Shown here in pieces: positions 8,676 through 16,211 of a stretch of 22,909 nucleotides of DNA. The notes beneath the pieces were generated by a model that saw only the letters and a list, made by a program, of their open reading frames with translations, made no database searches and was not told where the DNA came from. The stretch is taken from NCBI GenBank assembly GCA_012842235.1, contig DUTE01000309.1, positions 1 to 22,909 of the forward strand, written 5' to 3'. The position numbers and the translations under genes were made by a program. Source of the DNA: Bacillota bacterium. GTDB lineage: Bacteria > Bacillota > DTU065. Every line of letters begins with the position of its first letter. Position 1 is the first letter of the stretch.

Positions 8676-9116
8676 ATGTTTTATTTAGGCTTAGATCCAG
8701 GTAAAGACAAGTGTGGTTTAGCTTTAGTAAATGAAGATGGCCAAGTACTTGTCCAAAAAATAGTTTTCGCATCAAGCCTAGAAGAAGAACTCCTTAGAAT
8801 TACTAATGGTAAAGATGTAGTCGTTATTCTTGGAGATGGAACAACTTCAGAAAAATATTTATCTATGCTTACAAAACATGGATTTAGGGTAAATGTTATT
8901 AGAGAGAGCTTCTCGACTTTAGATGCGAGAGAATTGTATTTTAAAGAAAAGGGTTACGGTTGGCAAATTATTTTACCAAAAGGTCTTCGCAATCCTAATA
9001 TTCCCCTAGATGATTATGCAGCTAGAGTATTAGTGAATCGTTTTTTAAGTGAAGCTACTTCTAAGGAAATAGATGGAACTAGGGACAGCAACAAGAAGGA
9101 TAAACCTGGTTATTAA
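8676..9116 (+). CDS. YqgF/RuvC-like RNase H-fold nuclease or resolvase
   Basis: A 146-residue protein. YLGLDPGKDKCGLAL at the N-terminus is the first strand of the RuvC/YqgF fold with the catalytic D7. E77 in NVIRESFSTLDARE sits where YqgF has its catalytic Glu in the DER-x-TT-x-x-A motif, and D112-D113 in IPLDDYAARVL supplies the third acid. The three expected acids are therefore present. YqgF-type proteins process pre-16S rRNA or act as Holliday-junction nucleases. This one diverges from classical YqgF (no TT pair after the Glu) and resembles RuvC-like stand-alone proteins seen in cyanobacteria and other diderms. The start is fixed by GAGGTGAAC just before ATG. Its place among envelope genes says little about function. 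Confidence 0.65.
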   Translation: MFYLGLDPGKDKCGLALVNEDGQVLVQKIVFASSLEEELLRITNGKDVVVILGDGTTSEKYLSMLTKHGFRVNVIRESFSTLDARELYFKEKGYGWQIILPKGLRNPNIPLDDYAARVLVNRFLSEATSKEIDGTRDSNKKDKPGY

Positions 9117-9180
9117 GAGAAGTTTTATAGGACTTATTATATTTATATTACTACTGTAATTATAAGAGGGTGGATTTAGT

Positions 9181-10431
9181 ATGCCAAAAAGCAATACCGC
9201 CCTTGTGCTGGTTTTAATTCTTCTTTGTTCAGGGCTAATCCTAGCAAATAATGGAATTGGAGAGATAGATATATTGGTTGGTTCAGGATTAATCCAACCA
9301 AATGAAGCCTACGCTGTTACAAAAGCAGACGATGTAAGCCCGTATGAACTTGCCAGCCTTGTGGGAAGAGCTTGGAAGAGAGTCACAGGGAACAAAATAG
9401 ATAGTAATTATGATAAGCTAGTAGTAGATTTACCTGCACTTATTAATGAAATCCCTGAGATAAAAGCGCGTTGTCCGGAAGTAACCAAAGAAACAATTGA
9501 AACATTAATGAATCTTACATTTAAATATCGCCATGAACTAAATGACCTAGGTTATGGTTTTTATTTAGGACAATATGCGGTTTATCAAGAAAAAAACCAA
9601 GTTGCTTTGTATAGTCTTTGGGATACAGATAGCGAACTTGGTCAAGTGTTTGGAGATATGTTGCGTCCCTTTGTTGCAAGTTACACAGAGGAGTTAACTG
9701 ATTGGGCTCGTTTTAGACTTGAATACGTAGATCTATCAGAACTAGATAAAAAGGAACTTAGTGGAGAGGTTCAACTAGGTAAAGTTTCTTTAGGTGGTGC
9801 TTTATCTTCTTCTACAACTCAACCTTATAGAGTTCAGGCAGCGTGGAAAGTAGGCCCTGTAGAACTAGGTGCTAGCTATAACAGTAGAAATTATTGGTCT
9901 GGTAGCAAACCTTTTGACATCCCAGAATTAGGTTTTTCGTTAAAACTAGGGGAAGTAGAATTAGCCACATATTGGGATAAGCCATTTTATTCCTATACAG
10001 GTCAAGACGGTGAGAAAGTGTATGTTCCTGAGCCTCCAAAAGCAATTCCTCCTGATGCTAAAGAACAAATTGAACTTCCACAGGTAACTTCTTTGGTTGT
10101 CGGTATTCCAATATGGCAGTGGGCAACATTAAAGGCCGGTTTACTCTACGGAGGAGTTAAGGACGAGGAAATCGGTATGGCTACAACTAAAGGTGCTACA
10201 GCCGGAATTAAAATCGATCTTTCGTCGACGGCACGAATTGAAGCTGATTACCAGTACTATAACCGAGAAAATGAAAACCAACGCAATACTACTAATCTTA
10301 AGCTAGGTTATGGTTTAGATGATAAAACTTATATTAATTTGGCCTATCGTTTAGTAACTTCTTCCGAAAAAAGCACCGGTAAAGTAGCTGATGAAAATCT
10401 TGCTACAGCTGAAATTAGCATTCAGTTTTAA
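9181..10431 (+). CDS. Predicted outer-membrane beta-barrel protein with degenerate SLH domain
   Basis: A 416-residue protein with an ATG start after GAGGGTGG. Residues 1-22 are a signal peptide. Residues about 26-68 look like a worn SLH domain (IDILVGSGLIQPNEA, then YELASLVGRAWKRV). A helix follows, ending HELNDLGYGF (118-127), equivalent to the EL-x-x-LG helix after SLH in OmpM-type porins. From about residue 165 the sequence becomes alternating polar and hydrophobic strands rich in Tyr, Gly and Thr (for example VELGASYNSRNYW, ARIEADYQYYNRE, TYINLAYRLV). It ends in Phe (ATAEISIQF), as expected of a BamA substrate. About 10-14 strands seem likely; I did not compute them. Role inferred: porin or structural outer-membrane protein. 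Only 64 bases separate it from the nuclease gene, and it shares a transcript with the next gene. Confidence 0.68.
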   Translation: MPKSNTALVLVLILLCSGLILANNGIGEIDILVGSGLIQPNEAYAVTKADDVSPYELASLVGRAWKRVTGNKIDSNYDKLVVDLPALINEIPEIKARCPEVTKETIETLMNLTFKYRHELNDLGYGFYLGQYAVYQEKNQVALYSLWDTDSELGQVFGDMLRPFVASYTEELTDWARFRLEYVDLSELDKKELSGEVQLGKVSLGGALSSSTTQPYRVQAAWKVGPVELGASYNSRNYWSGSKPFDIPELGFSLKLGEVELATYWDKPFYSYTGQDGEKVYVPEPPKAIPPDAKEQIELPQVTSLVVGIPIWQWATLKAGLLYGGVKDEEIGMATTKGATAGIKIDLSSTARIEADYQYYNRENENQRNTTNLKLGYGLDDKTYINLAYRLVTSSEKSTGKVADENLATAEISIQF

Positions 10432-10445
10432 AAGGAGGACTACAC

Positions 10446-11363
10446 ATGAGAAAACGGATAGCTTGTTTATTGTCTTTATTGATTGTGATTATGCCAGTTG
10501 CGACTTTAGCAGCAGAGATGCCACCCACTCATGAAGCACTTGCTGAGATAGAGGTTATGCTTTACGGTGGTGCAGGAAATGGTCCGCTTGCATCGAGGTT
10601 AGAAAGAATTGAGGGAGATCTGTTTGGTACTACTCAAACAGGAGCGTTTGTCGCTCGACTTTCTAGAGCCTATGATTATATTAGCGGAGAAAACCTAATT
10701 GAAGGTTCTGTTGTGTTGAAACTAAATGTTATTGAATGGTCATTGTTTCAAAAACTATCAGTAGGCTCTGTCGTAAACCGTTTAGCAGAGATAGAAAAGC
10801 AATTTTATGGAGAAATTGCTTCAGGAAGTATTTTTTCACGTATAAATAGACTAAACAATGACATTTTCCCATCAAGTAGCTTTCAAGTGGATAATGTGAT
10901 TATTCCAGTGGGCACATTGATAAAGATTAGATTGGATTCGTCAATCAACTCTGAAGAGACAAAACCTGGAACAACTGTTGCTTATACAGTAGCTGAGGAT
11001 GTAAAGATAAACGGCAGATTAGCAATACCTGCAGGTGCTCAAGGTAGAGGGACTGTTTTGAATGTGTCACCATCAGGCAATATGGGCAAGGGCGGTGTTA
11101 TCGAAATATCTTGGGGCAGTATCTTGGCTATCGATGGTACAAGGATAGATGTAGGTATGACCGATAAATCTATTAGCAAATTTAACTCTAGTAGTGAAGA
11201 ACTTGCAGCGATGGCCTCTATTGCAGGAGCCGTTATGTTAAGCCCAGTTGGTTTGGCTGCTGGTTTCTTTGTAAAAGGAAAGCCAATGGTTATCGATAAG
11301 GGCACAGAGTTTTTTGTTGATGTAAGGTATGAAACTAGAGTTGGTGGTGTGACTTTTAAATAG
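10446..11363 (+). CDS. Secreted protein with 20-residue tandem repeats and a C-terminal beta domain
   Basis: A 305-residue protein preceded by AAGGAGG. Residues 1-22 or 23 are a signal peptide (TLAA). Residues 32-141 consist of about six copies of a 20-residue unit of the form L-x-x-I-E-x-x-L-F-G-x(4)-G-x(4)-R: 32-51, 52-71, 72-92 (one residue longer, weak), 93-112, 113-132, and a partial 133-141. Residues about 149-305 form a beta-rich domain beginning IIPVGTLIKIRLDSSINS with LAIPAGAQGRGTVL. A Gly/Ala-rich hydrophobic segment (SIAGAVMLSPVGLAAGFFV) at about 257-275 is followed by IDKGTEFFVDV. I recognise this domain style from secreted proteins of other diderms but cannot name a family. It is probably periplasmic or outer-membrane associated. 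It lies 14 bases after the barrel gene and is closed by a terminator. Confidence 0.65.
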   Translation: MRKRIACLLSLLIVIMPVATLAAEMPPTHEALAEIEVMLYGGAGNGPLASRLERIEGDLFGTTQTGAFVARLSRAYDYISGENLIEGSVVLKLNVIEWSLFQKLSVGSVVNRLAEIEKQFYGEIASGSIFSRINRLNNDIFPSSSFQVDNVIIPVGTLIKIRLDSSINSEETKPGTTVAYTVAEDVKINGRLAIPAGAQGRGTVLNVSPSGNMGKGGVIEISWGSILAIDGTRIDVGMTDKSISKFNSSSEELAAMASIAGAVMLSPVGLAAGFFVKGKPMVIDKGTEFFVDVRYETRVGGVTFK

Positions 11364-11387
11364 AACAAAAGCAGTTGAAATGTTCGA

Positions 11388-11414
11388 AAAGCCGCTGGTA
11401 AATCCAGCGGCTTT
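11388..11414 (+). terminator. Intrinsic terminator after the repeat-protein gene
   Basis: AAAGCCGCTGG (11388-11398), loop TAAAT, CCAGCGGCTTT (11404-11414): a perfect 11-bp stem. A T-rich but interrupted tail (ACAGTTTGTTTT) follows. Confidence 0.8.
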
Positions 11415-11450
11415 ACAGTTTGTTTTACAGTGTATTTAAGACAAAAAAAG

Positions 11451-11476
11451 TTTAGTGCAGGATTTGGACCTATAAT
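11451..11476 (+). promoter_or_regulatory. Candidate promoter of the SLBB gene
   Basis: A perfect -10 hexamer, TATAAT, lies at 11471-11476, 52 bases before the start codon and just after the preceding terminator. The -35 is poor: TTTAGT at 11451 sits at an unusually short 14-base spacing. The promoter is supported mainly by the -10 and its position. Confidence 0.4.
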
Positions 11477-11527
11477 GTTGAAAGAAAAAATAAGCATAAA
11501 CAAGATACAGAACACGGAGGTAGAATC

Positions 11528-13735
11528 ATGAACATAGGCGCTAAGCGATCTAGCCTTATCCTTCTTTTGTCCTTTATACTTACATTTTCAGCCTTAGCTG
11601 GCGATTTGTACAAATTAGGATCTGGCGATTATCTGTCAATTACTGTTTGGGAGAGGCCAGACTTAAAAACAGAGGTAGTTGTCGGTCCAGACGGAAGAAT
11701 TGCTGTTCCTCTTGCTGGGCAAATAGATGTAAACAACCTAACTTTAGAAGAAGTTGAACAAGAGATAACTAAAAGATTAGAAACATATATTAAAGAACCA
11801 CTTGTAACAGTACAGATTGTCAAATACCGTACATTTAGAGTGCAGGTATTAGGGCAAGTTGCTAAACCTGGTTTTTATAATCTTGATCCAGGTAGCAAAA
11901 TTCTGGATGCTTTAGCGATAGCTGGTGGACCTTTGCCTTCTGCTGATCTCTATGATGTGCAGGTTGGCAATGAAAGTATTGATTTAGCATCAGTACTAAA
12001 AAATCCTCAGTTAGATAGAAGTCTCTTATCAGGTGTAACAATTTATGTTCCTGCTGCTCGTCCTATATTGGTTTTAGGTGAAGTAGCCAAACCAGGAAGT
12101 TATATCTGGCAAGAAGAACAAACTCTTCTTAATATCATGGCACTTGCTGGTGGACCTTTAGAATCTGCCGATATTAGTGAGGTTTTAGTTGACGATAAAA
12201 AAATCGATCTAAAGTTAATCATGGATTCCCCTGAAAACGATATGAAACTTTTACCAGGAACCACAATCTATATACCTGCAAAAAGGCCTGTTTTAGTCTT
12301 AGGGGCTGTAAAAAATCCAGGTAGTATTATTCCTCGGCAAAAGCAAACGCTTATTGAAATAATTGCCCAAGCCGGAGGTTTGTTGCCTGAAGCAGACGAT
12401 AGTTCTCTTCGTTTAGAGAGAGATGGGGTTATTCATGAGGGCACTCTCATGGATCTAGCTAAAGAAGAAATTCTTTATGGAGATATAATCACCGTTACGG
12501 AAATGAAACAAGTTATTGTGGCTGGTAAGGTTATGCGCCCTGGAGCTTATAGTGTGAAAAAAGGTTTGACTGTCTCTGATGTATTGGCTTTGGCAGGCGG
12601 TTTGCAAAATGATGCTGCAGATCTAGTTACAATTGTTGTCAACGGTGAAAGAAGAGAGGTCTCTGTTAATTCTCGAGAAACTCTTAGTGGTGGAGAGTCT
12701 TTATTTGTCGGTGCATCTAACCAAAGAGTATTAGTACTTGGTTCAGTTACACGACCAGGTAGTTTTAATTGGCAAGAAGGTTTTTCAGTACTTGATGCAG
12801 TGGCTATGGCAGGAGGACAGACTGACAGGGCTGATCTTGATAATGCTGTTATTATCAGGGATGGGATTAGAAAGCCCATAAGTTGGGAAGAAAATGAACT
12901 GCTATATGGTGGAGATATAATAGAGATACCAGAGTGGCAAAGAGAAGTACTAATTATGGGTGAGATCAATCATCCTGGATCATACAAAATAGAACGAGGC
13001 CAAAAGCTTCTTGATATAATAGGTATTGCTGGTGGACTTAGCGAAAACGCAGGTTATCAAATATCCCTTCGCCTCGCCGAAGAGTTTGAAGATATTGATA
13101 TAGCAAAAGCATTAAAAGATCCTTCTCATCAGAGTAATGTAACTCTTAAAGGTGGAGAGGTTATCTTTGTTCCAGAGGCTAAACAAGAAGTTTTAGTCTT
13201 TGGTCAGGTTCAAAAACCTGGCAGGTATGGGTATAAACAAGGTGACGATCTAACGACGATTATTGCCTTAGCAGGTGGCTTAACAAATAAAGCTGATGTA
13301 TCACGAATAGAGATCAAGCGTGGCGAAGAAAGAAAGTTTGTTGAATTTGGCAATCATTCACTTTATGGCGATGAAGTTATTTGGGTTAGAGAGGCAAGAC
13401 CTATAACAATTCTTGGCGAAGTAAACAGACCAGGTGCTTATAGTGTAGGGGAAGTCAATAGACTAGTTGAGTTAATTGCTATGGCAGGAGGTCCTACTAA
13501 ATTTGCCAATCTAGCCGATATCCGTGTTTATAGATCTGGTGATGCAGAACAAGTTACTACTGTTGCTGCCGGAAGGGGTAGACTGGTTTTTGAAGGTGGA
13601 GCAGAGGACAATCCCGAAGTTTATCCTGGTGATGTAGTTTATGTCAGTAGAAGTAATAAACTTGATCTAGCAGAGGTAGCATCGTATTTGAGTATCATCA
13701 GTTCCCTTAGCAATCTAATTCGAGTTTGGTTTTAA
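11528..13735 (+). CDS. Polysaccharide export protein with eight SLBB domains
   Basis: A 735-residue protein, far longer than the 360-400 residues usual for Wza-type exporters. Residues 1-24 are a signal peptide cut after ALA with no lipobox Cys, so it is not lipidated like Wza. Residues about 26-97 form the polysaccharide export domain (YKLGSGDYLSITVWERPDLK, then VGPDGRIAVPLAGQI). Eight SLBB units of the form V-x-G-x-V-x-x-PG-x-Y ... A-x-AGG follow, starting near residues 101, 179, 253, 327, 399, 472, 553 and 624. The last 27 residues (LAEVASYLSIISSLSNLIRVWF) form a hydrophobic helix comparable to Wza's pore helix. Role: periplasm-spanning outer-membrane channel for a polysaccharide. No Wzc-type kinase, Wzx, Wzy or glycosyltransferases lie next to it. 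RBS ACGGAGG precedes the ATG. Confidence 0.85.
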   Translation: MNIGAKRSSLILLLSFILTFSALAGDLYKLGSGDYLSITVWERPDLKTEVVVGPDGRIAVPLAGQIDVNNLTLEEVEQEITKRLETYIKEPLVTVQIVKYRTFRVQVLGQVAKPGFYNLDPGSKILDALAIAGGPLPSADLYDVQVGNESIDLASVLKNPQLDRSLLSGVTIYVPAARPILVLGEVAKPGSYIWQEEQTLLNIMALAGGPLESADISEVLVDDKKIDLKLIMDSPENDMKLLPGTTIYIPAKRPVLVLGAVKNPGSIIPRQKQTLIEIIAQAGGLLPEADDSSLRLERDGVIHEGTLMDLAKEEILYGDIITVTEMKQVIVAGKVMRPGAYSVKKGLTVSDVLALAGGLQNDAADLVTIVVNGERREVSVNSRETLSGGESLFVGASNQRVLVLGSVTRPGSFNWQEGFSVLDAVAMAGGQTDRADLDNAVIIRDGIRKPISWEENELLYGGDIIEIPEWQREVLIMGEINHPGSYKIERGQKLLDIIGIAGGLSENAGYQISLRLAEEFEDIDIAKALKDPSHQSNVTLKGGEVIFVPEAKQEVLVFGQVQKPGRYGYKQGDDLTTIIALAGGLTNKADVSRIEIKRGEERKFVEFGNHSLYGDEVIWVREARPITILGEVNRPGAYSVGEVNRLVELIAMAGGPTKFANLADIRVYRSGDAEQVTTVAAGRGRLVFEGGAEDNPEVYPGDVVYVSRSNKLDLAEVASYLSIISSLSNLIRVWF

Positions 13736-13747
13736 GAATTGACATTC

Positions 13748-13789
13748 ACAGACAGAGTGTAAAACAAGGCACAAAGACACTCTGTCTGT
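13748..13789 (+). terminator. Intrinsic terminator after the SLBB gene
   Basis: ACAGACAGAGTGT (13748-13760) pairs perfectly with ACACTCTGTCTGT (13777-13789) across a 16-base loop. TTATTATTAATTTG follows. Confidence 0.8.
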
Positions 13790-13810
13790 TTATTATTAAT
13801 TTGTAAAGGA

Positions 13811-13828
13811 GTTACTCTAGCTAGTAAC
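13811..13828. repeat. Short inverted repeat upstream of the atp promoters
   Basis: GTTACT, a 6-base centre (CTAGCT), then AGTAAC: a perfect two-fold symmetric site 56 bases upstream of the candidate -35 box. It could be an operator or chance. Confidence 0.3.
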
Positions 13829-13883
13829 GAAAATACACTGCATTATCTTTGTTTTGTGCAAAAAAGTTTAGGAAGTTAATTTT

Positions 13884-13912
13884 TTGTCAATTTGTATTAA
13901 TATATGTATATA
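13884..13912 (+). promoter_or_regulatory. Candidate atp operon promoter P1
   Basis: TTGTCA (13884-13889), a 17-base spacer ending TATATG, then TATATA (13907-13912). The layout fits a housekeeping sigma factor. It would give a leader of about 155 bases before atpZ. Confidence 0.55.
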
Positions 13913-13948
13913 AGAGGGAAGATGAGGGTAGATCAAGTTGGTTTGTAA

Positions 13949-13977
13949 TTGCAGAATCCTTGTGATTTTGGTATATT
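13949..13977 (+). promoter_or_regulatory. Candidate atp operon promoter P2
   Basis: TTGCAG (13949-13954), a 17-base spacer, then TATATT (13972-13977), 65 bases downstream of P1. The rest of the gap to 14073 is AT-rich with no other signal except the palindrome AGGCTAGCCT at 14042-14051. Confidence 0.45.
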
Positions 13978-14073
13978 AAAGAAGATTGGGAAAAACATAA
14001 TACTCCAAAACAAAATAAAAAATAATTTAGTAATTAGTAATAGGCTAGCCTCTTTGAAGGGAGATTATTAACT

Positions 14074-14289
14074 ATGAAAGATAGAGGTCAAAGAGGATTT
14101 ATTTTCCTGGCCTATCTTGGATTTGCTTTATTAATGCCTATTTTAGGCGGTATGTTTTTGGGAATTTTTTTAGTGAAGAAATTTTCTTGGCCTAACTGGA
14201 TACCTCTACTATTTATGGGGATTGGCTTTATCGGTGGTATGCGTGATGTATATCTTCTAGCACAAAAAGAGTTTAGGGATCGGAGGTGA
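14074..14289 (+). CDS. atpZ: ATP synthase accessory protein AtpZ
   Basis: A 71-residue protein with two hydrophobic helices (about 9-33 and 42-62) joined by a short basic loop (VKKFSWPNW). Gly-rich helix faces such as MPILGGMFLGIFL and LFMGIGFIGGMRD match the ATPase gene 1 / AtpZ family. AtpZ sits first in many atp operons and with AtpI has been linked to divalent-cation (Mg2+/Ca2+) uptake and to ATP synthase assembly. AAGGGAGA precedes the ATG. Four bases separate it from atpI. Confidence 0.75.
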   Translation: MKDRGQRGFIFLAYLGFALLMPILGGMFLGIFLVKKFSWPNWIPLLFMGIGFIGGMRDVYLLAQKEFRDRR

Positions 14290-14293
14290 GCTT

Positions 14294-14689
14294 ATGAAGT
14301 TAAAAAAGATCGATCCCGAAAAGAGAGTATTAATTGTTGCACTGATTATTGATCTTATAGCAGCGATAGTTGCTTATTTCATGGGTTATCCAGCATGGGC
14401 TTTAGGTTTTTTGTATGGTTATCTTATTACGGCTATTAACTTCATAGCAATGGCGCTTGCTGCAGTCCGCTATGTAAAAATGGACCCCGAAGGGGCAAGA
14501 TTAGCGGCTATGGGGAGTTATTTTGGCAGGATGCTCTTTATAGCAGTAGCAATTATTTTACTTAAATTTTGGACAGCTATTAATGTTTGGGCAACTATGC
14601 TTGGTTTTTTTGCACTGCGCCTAGCTCTCCTCCTCGAGGGTGTCGGTATCTTTGGGCTTGAGAAAAGAGGTGAAAACAATGGAAGTTAA
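14294..14689 (+). CDS. atpI: ATP synthase protein I (AtpI)
   Basis: A 131-residue membrane protein with four hydrophobic segments (about 12-29, 32-56, 75-93 and 96-116). Length and position directly before subunit a fit AtpI, which helps assemble the c-ring. GGAGGTGAG precedes the ATG start. Its 3' end overlaps atpB by 11 bases, which places the atpB ribosome binding site inside atpI. Confidence 0.8.
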   Translation: MKLKKIDPEKRVLIVALIIDLIAAIVAYFMGYPAWALGFLYGYLITAINFIAMALAAVRYVKMDPEGARLAAMGSYFGRMLFIAVAIILLKFWTAINVWATMLGFFALRLALLLEGVGIFGLEKRGENNGS

Positions 14690-15359
14690 TATTGGTGGCA
14701 ATGTTTTATTTACCTTGTTTGAGACCATTAAGATAACTGATAGTATCGTTATTACCTGGGGTATCATGTTATTTTTAACTATTTTAGGATATCTTGGTGG
14801 GCGTTTATTTAAAAATAGACCAATAAACAAGCCTCCTGAAGGTGCGGAGAATTTGGCTGAGGCTCTTTATGAATTAGTTGAAGGCCTTGTTGTCGACAGT
14901 ATGGGAGAGCATAACAGAAAATATATTCCTTACATGGGAACTCTCATGATTTTCCTTATTGTTGCAAATCTTTCGGGACTTTTAGGATTACGGCCACCAA
15001 CAAGTGATCTAAATACAACAGCTGCTTTAGCTCTTTTGACATTTATTCTTATCCAAGCTAAAGCCTTAGAAGGTGGAGTAGGTAGTTATTTTAAAGGTTT
15101 TATTGAACCTTTTCCTATGATGTTGCCTCTAAACCTAATAAGCGAAATATCAACTCCATTTTCGCTTTGTTTCCGTCTATTTGGCAACCTTCTTTCAGGT
15201 TATTTAATTATGACCATCATCTATAATGCGTTAGTTAAAATCTGGTATGTGTTTTTCTTAGCTCAACCTTTCCACTTGTATTTCGATTTGTTTTCAGGCG
15301 TTATTCAGACGCTAATATTTGCATCTTTAACAATGGCATACATTAGTATTAAGGAATAA
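14679..15359 (+). CDS. atpB: F-type ATP synthase subunit a
   Basis: 226 residues from the chosen start. An in-frame GTG at 14640 would add 13 residues, but AGAGGTGA at 14666-14673 sits five bases before the ATG at 14679, so that start is preferred. Subunit a forms the two ion half-channels beside the c-ring in the membrane. The essential arginine is R166 in FRLFGNLLSGYLI, and the last helices contain FSGVIQTLIFASLTMAYIS. Five or six hydrophobic helices are visible. It is followed by atpE after an 18-base gap. Confidence 0.95.
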   Translation: MEVNIGGNVLFTLFETIKITDSIVITWGIMLFLTILGYLGGRLFKNRPINKPPEGAENLAEALYELVEGLVVDSMGEHNRKYIPYMGTLMIFLIVANLSGLLGLRPPTSDLNTTAALALLTFILIQAKALEGGVGSYFKGFIEPFPMMLPLNLISEISTPFSLCFRLFGNLLSGYLIMTIIYNALVKIWYVFFLAQPFHLYFDLFSGVIQTLIFASLTMAYISIKE

Positions 15360-15365
15360 AATTAA

Positions 15366-15662
<297 letters not shown>

Positions 15663-15672
15663 TGCGGACAGA

Positions 15673-15697
15673 TATGGGGAGGCCATGCCTCCCCATA
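15673..15697 (+). promoter_or_regulatory. Intercistronic stem-loop between atpE and atpF
   Basis: TATGGGGAGGC (15673-15683), loop CAT, GCCTCCCCATA (15687-15697): a perfect 11-bp stem that begins 11 bases after the atpE stop. No T tract follows; AAGGAGG for atpF comes next. It most likely stabilises or processes the mRNA so that subunit c is made in excess. It is not a full terminator, because atpF-C depend on read-through. Confidence 0.65.
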
Positions 15698-15719
15698 AAT
15701 AATAAAGGAGGACGGCATA

Positions 15720-16211
15720 ATGGGATTAGACTTTTCTATTTGGATTATCCAAATGGCAAACTTTCTTTTGCTGGTATTTATACTTTCCAGGCTTTTTTGG
15801 AAGCCTGCTTCAGAATATATGGCCAAACGTGCCAAGTATATTGCCGATTCTCTTAATGAAGCTGAAGCTAAGAAGAAAAAAGCAGCGGAGCTTCTAATAG
15901 AATATGAAGACAAAATCCGTGGCTACGAAGATGAGGCTCGGGCAATTCTTTCTCGTGCAGAAAGACAAAGCCTAGAAAAACGCGAGCAGATTGTCTCAGA
16001 AGCGAAAGAAGAAGCCAAAAAGATCAAAGTACAGGCGGATTGGGAAATCAAACAAAGCCAGATTCAAGCAGAAGAGGATCTGAAAAAACAAGTTGCTGAA
16101 CTGGCTGTTTTGGCTGCATCCCAGATTATTAACGAAAATATGGATACTGAGCTAAATAGGGCACTAGTTGAAAAGTTCATAGACAAGGTGGGAGAAGTCA
16201 ATGTACACTAA
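15720..16211 (+). CDS. atpF: F-type ATP synthase subunit b
   Basis: 163 residues, normal length. One N-terminal helix (about 6-26, IWIIQMANFLLLVFILSRLF) anchors it in the membrane. The rest is a long charged right-handed coiled coil (AEAKKKKAAELL through AKEEAKKIKVQADWEIKQSQ) that forms the peripheral stalk, ending in a delta-binding region. AAGGAGGA lies upstream of the ATG. It overlaps atpH by 11 bases. A single b gene means a b2 homodimer stalk. Confidence 0.93.
   Translation: MGLDFSIWIIQMANFLLLVFILSRLFWKPASEYMAKRAKYIADSLNEAEAKKKKAAELLIEYEDKIRGYEDEARAILSRAERQSLEKREQIVSEAKEEAKKIKVQADWEIKQSQIQAEEDLKKQVAELAVLAASQIINENMDTELNRALVEKFIDKVGEVNVH

Noticed and set aside
12547..12969. Minus-strand open frame of 140 codons
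   Set aside because: It is opposite the SLBB repeats and arises from their composition. It has no ribosome binding site.
11528..13735. SLBB repeats as a DNA repeat array or CRISPR-like structure
   Set aside because: The periodicity is at protein level (about 72-81 codons) within one intact reading frame. No short direct DNA repeats with spacers were seen anywhere in the window.
14640..14678. Upstream GTG start for atpB
   Set aside because: No Shine-Dalgarno sequence precedes it, while AGAGGTGA sits correctly before the ATG at 14679.
15673..15697. Hairpin after atpE as an intrinsic terminator
   Set aside because: No T tract follows, and atpF to atpC need read-through from the upstream promoters.
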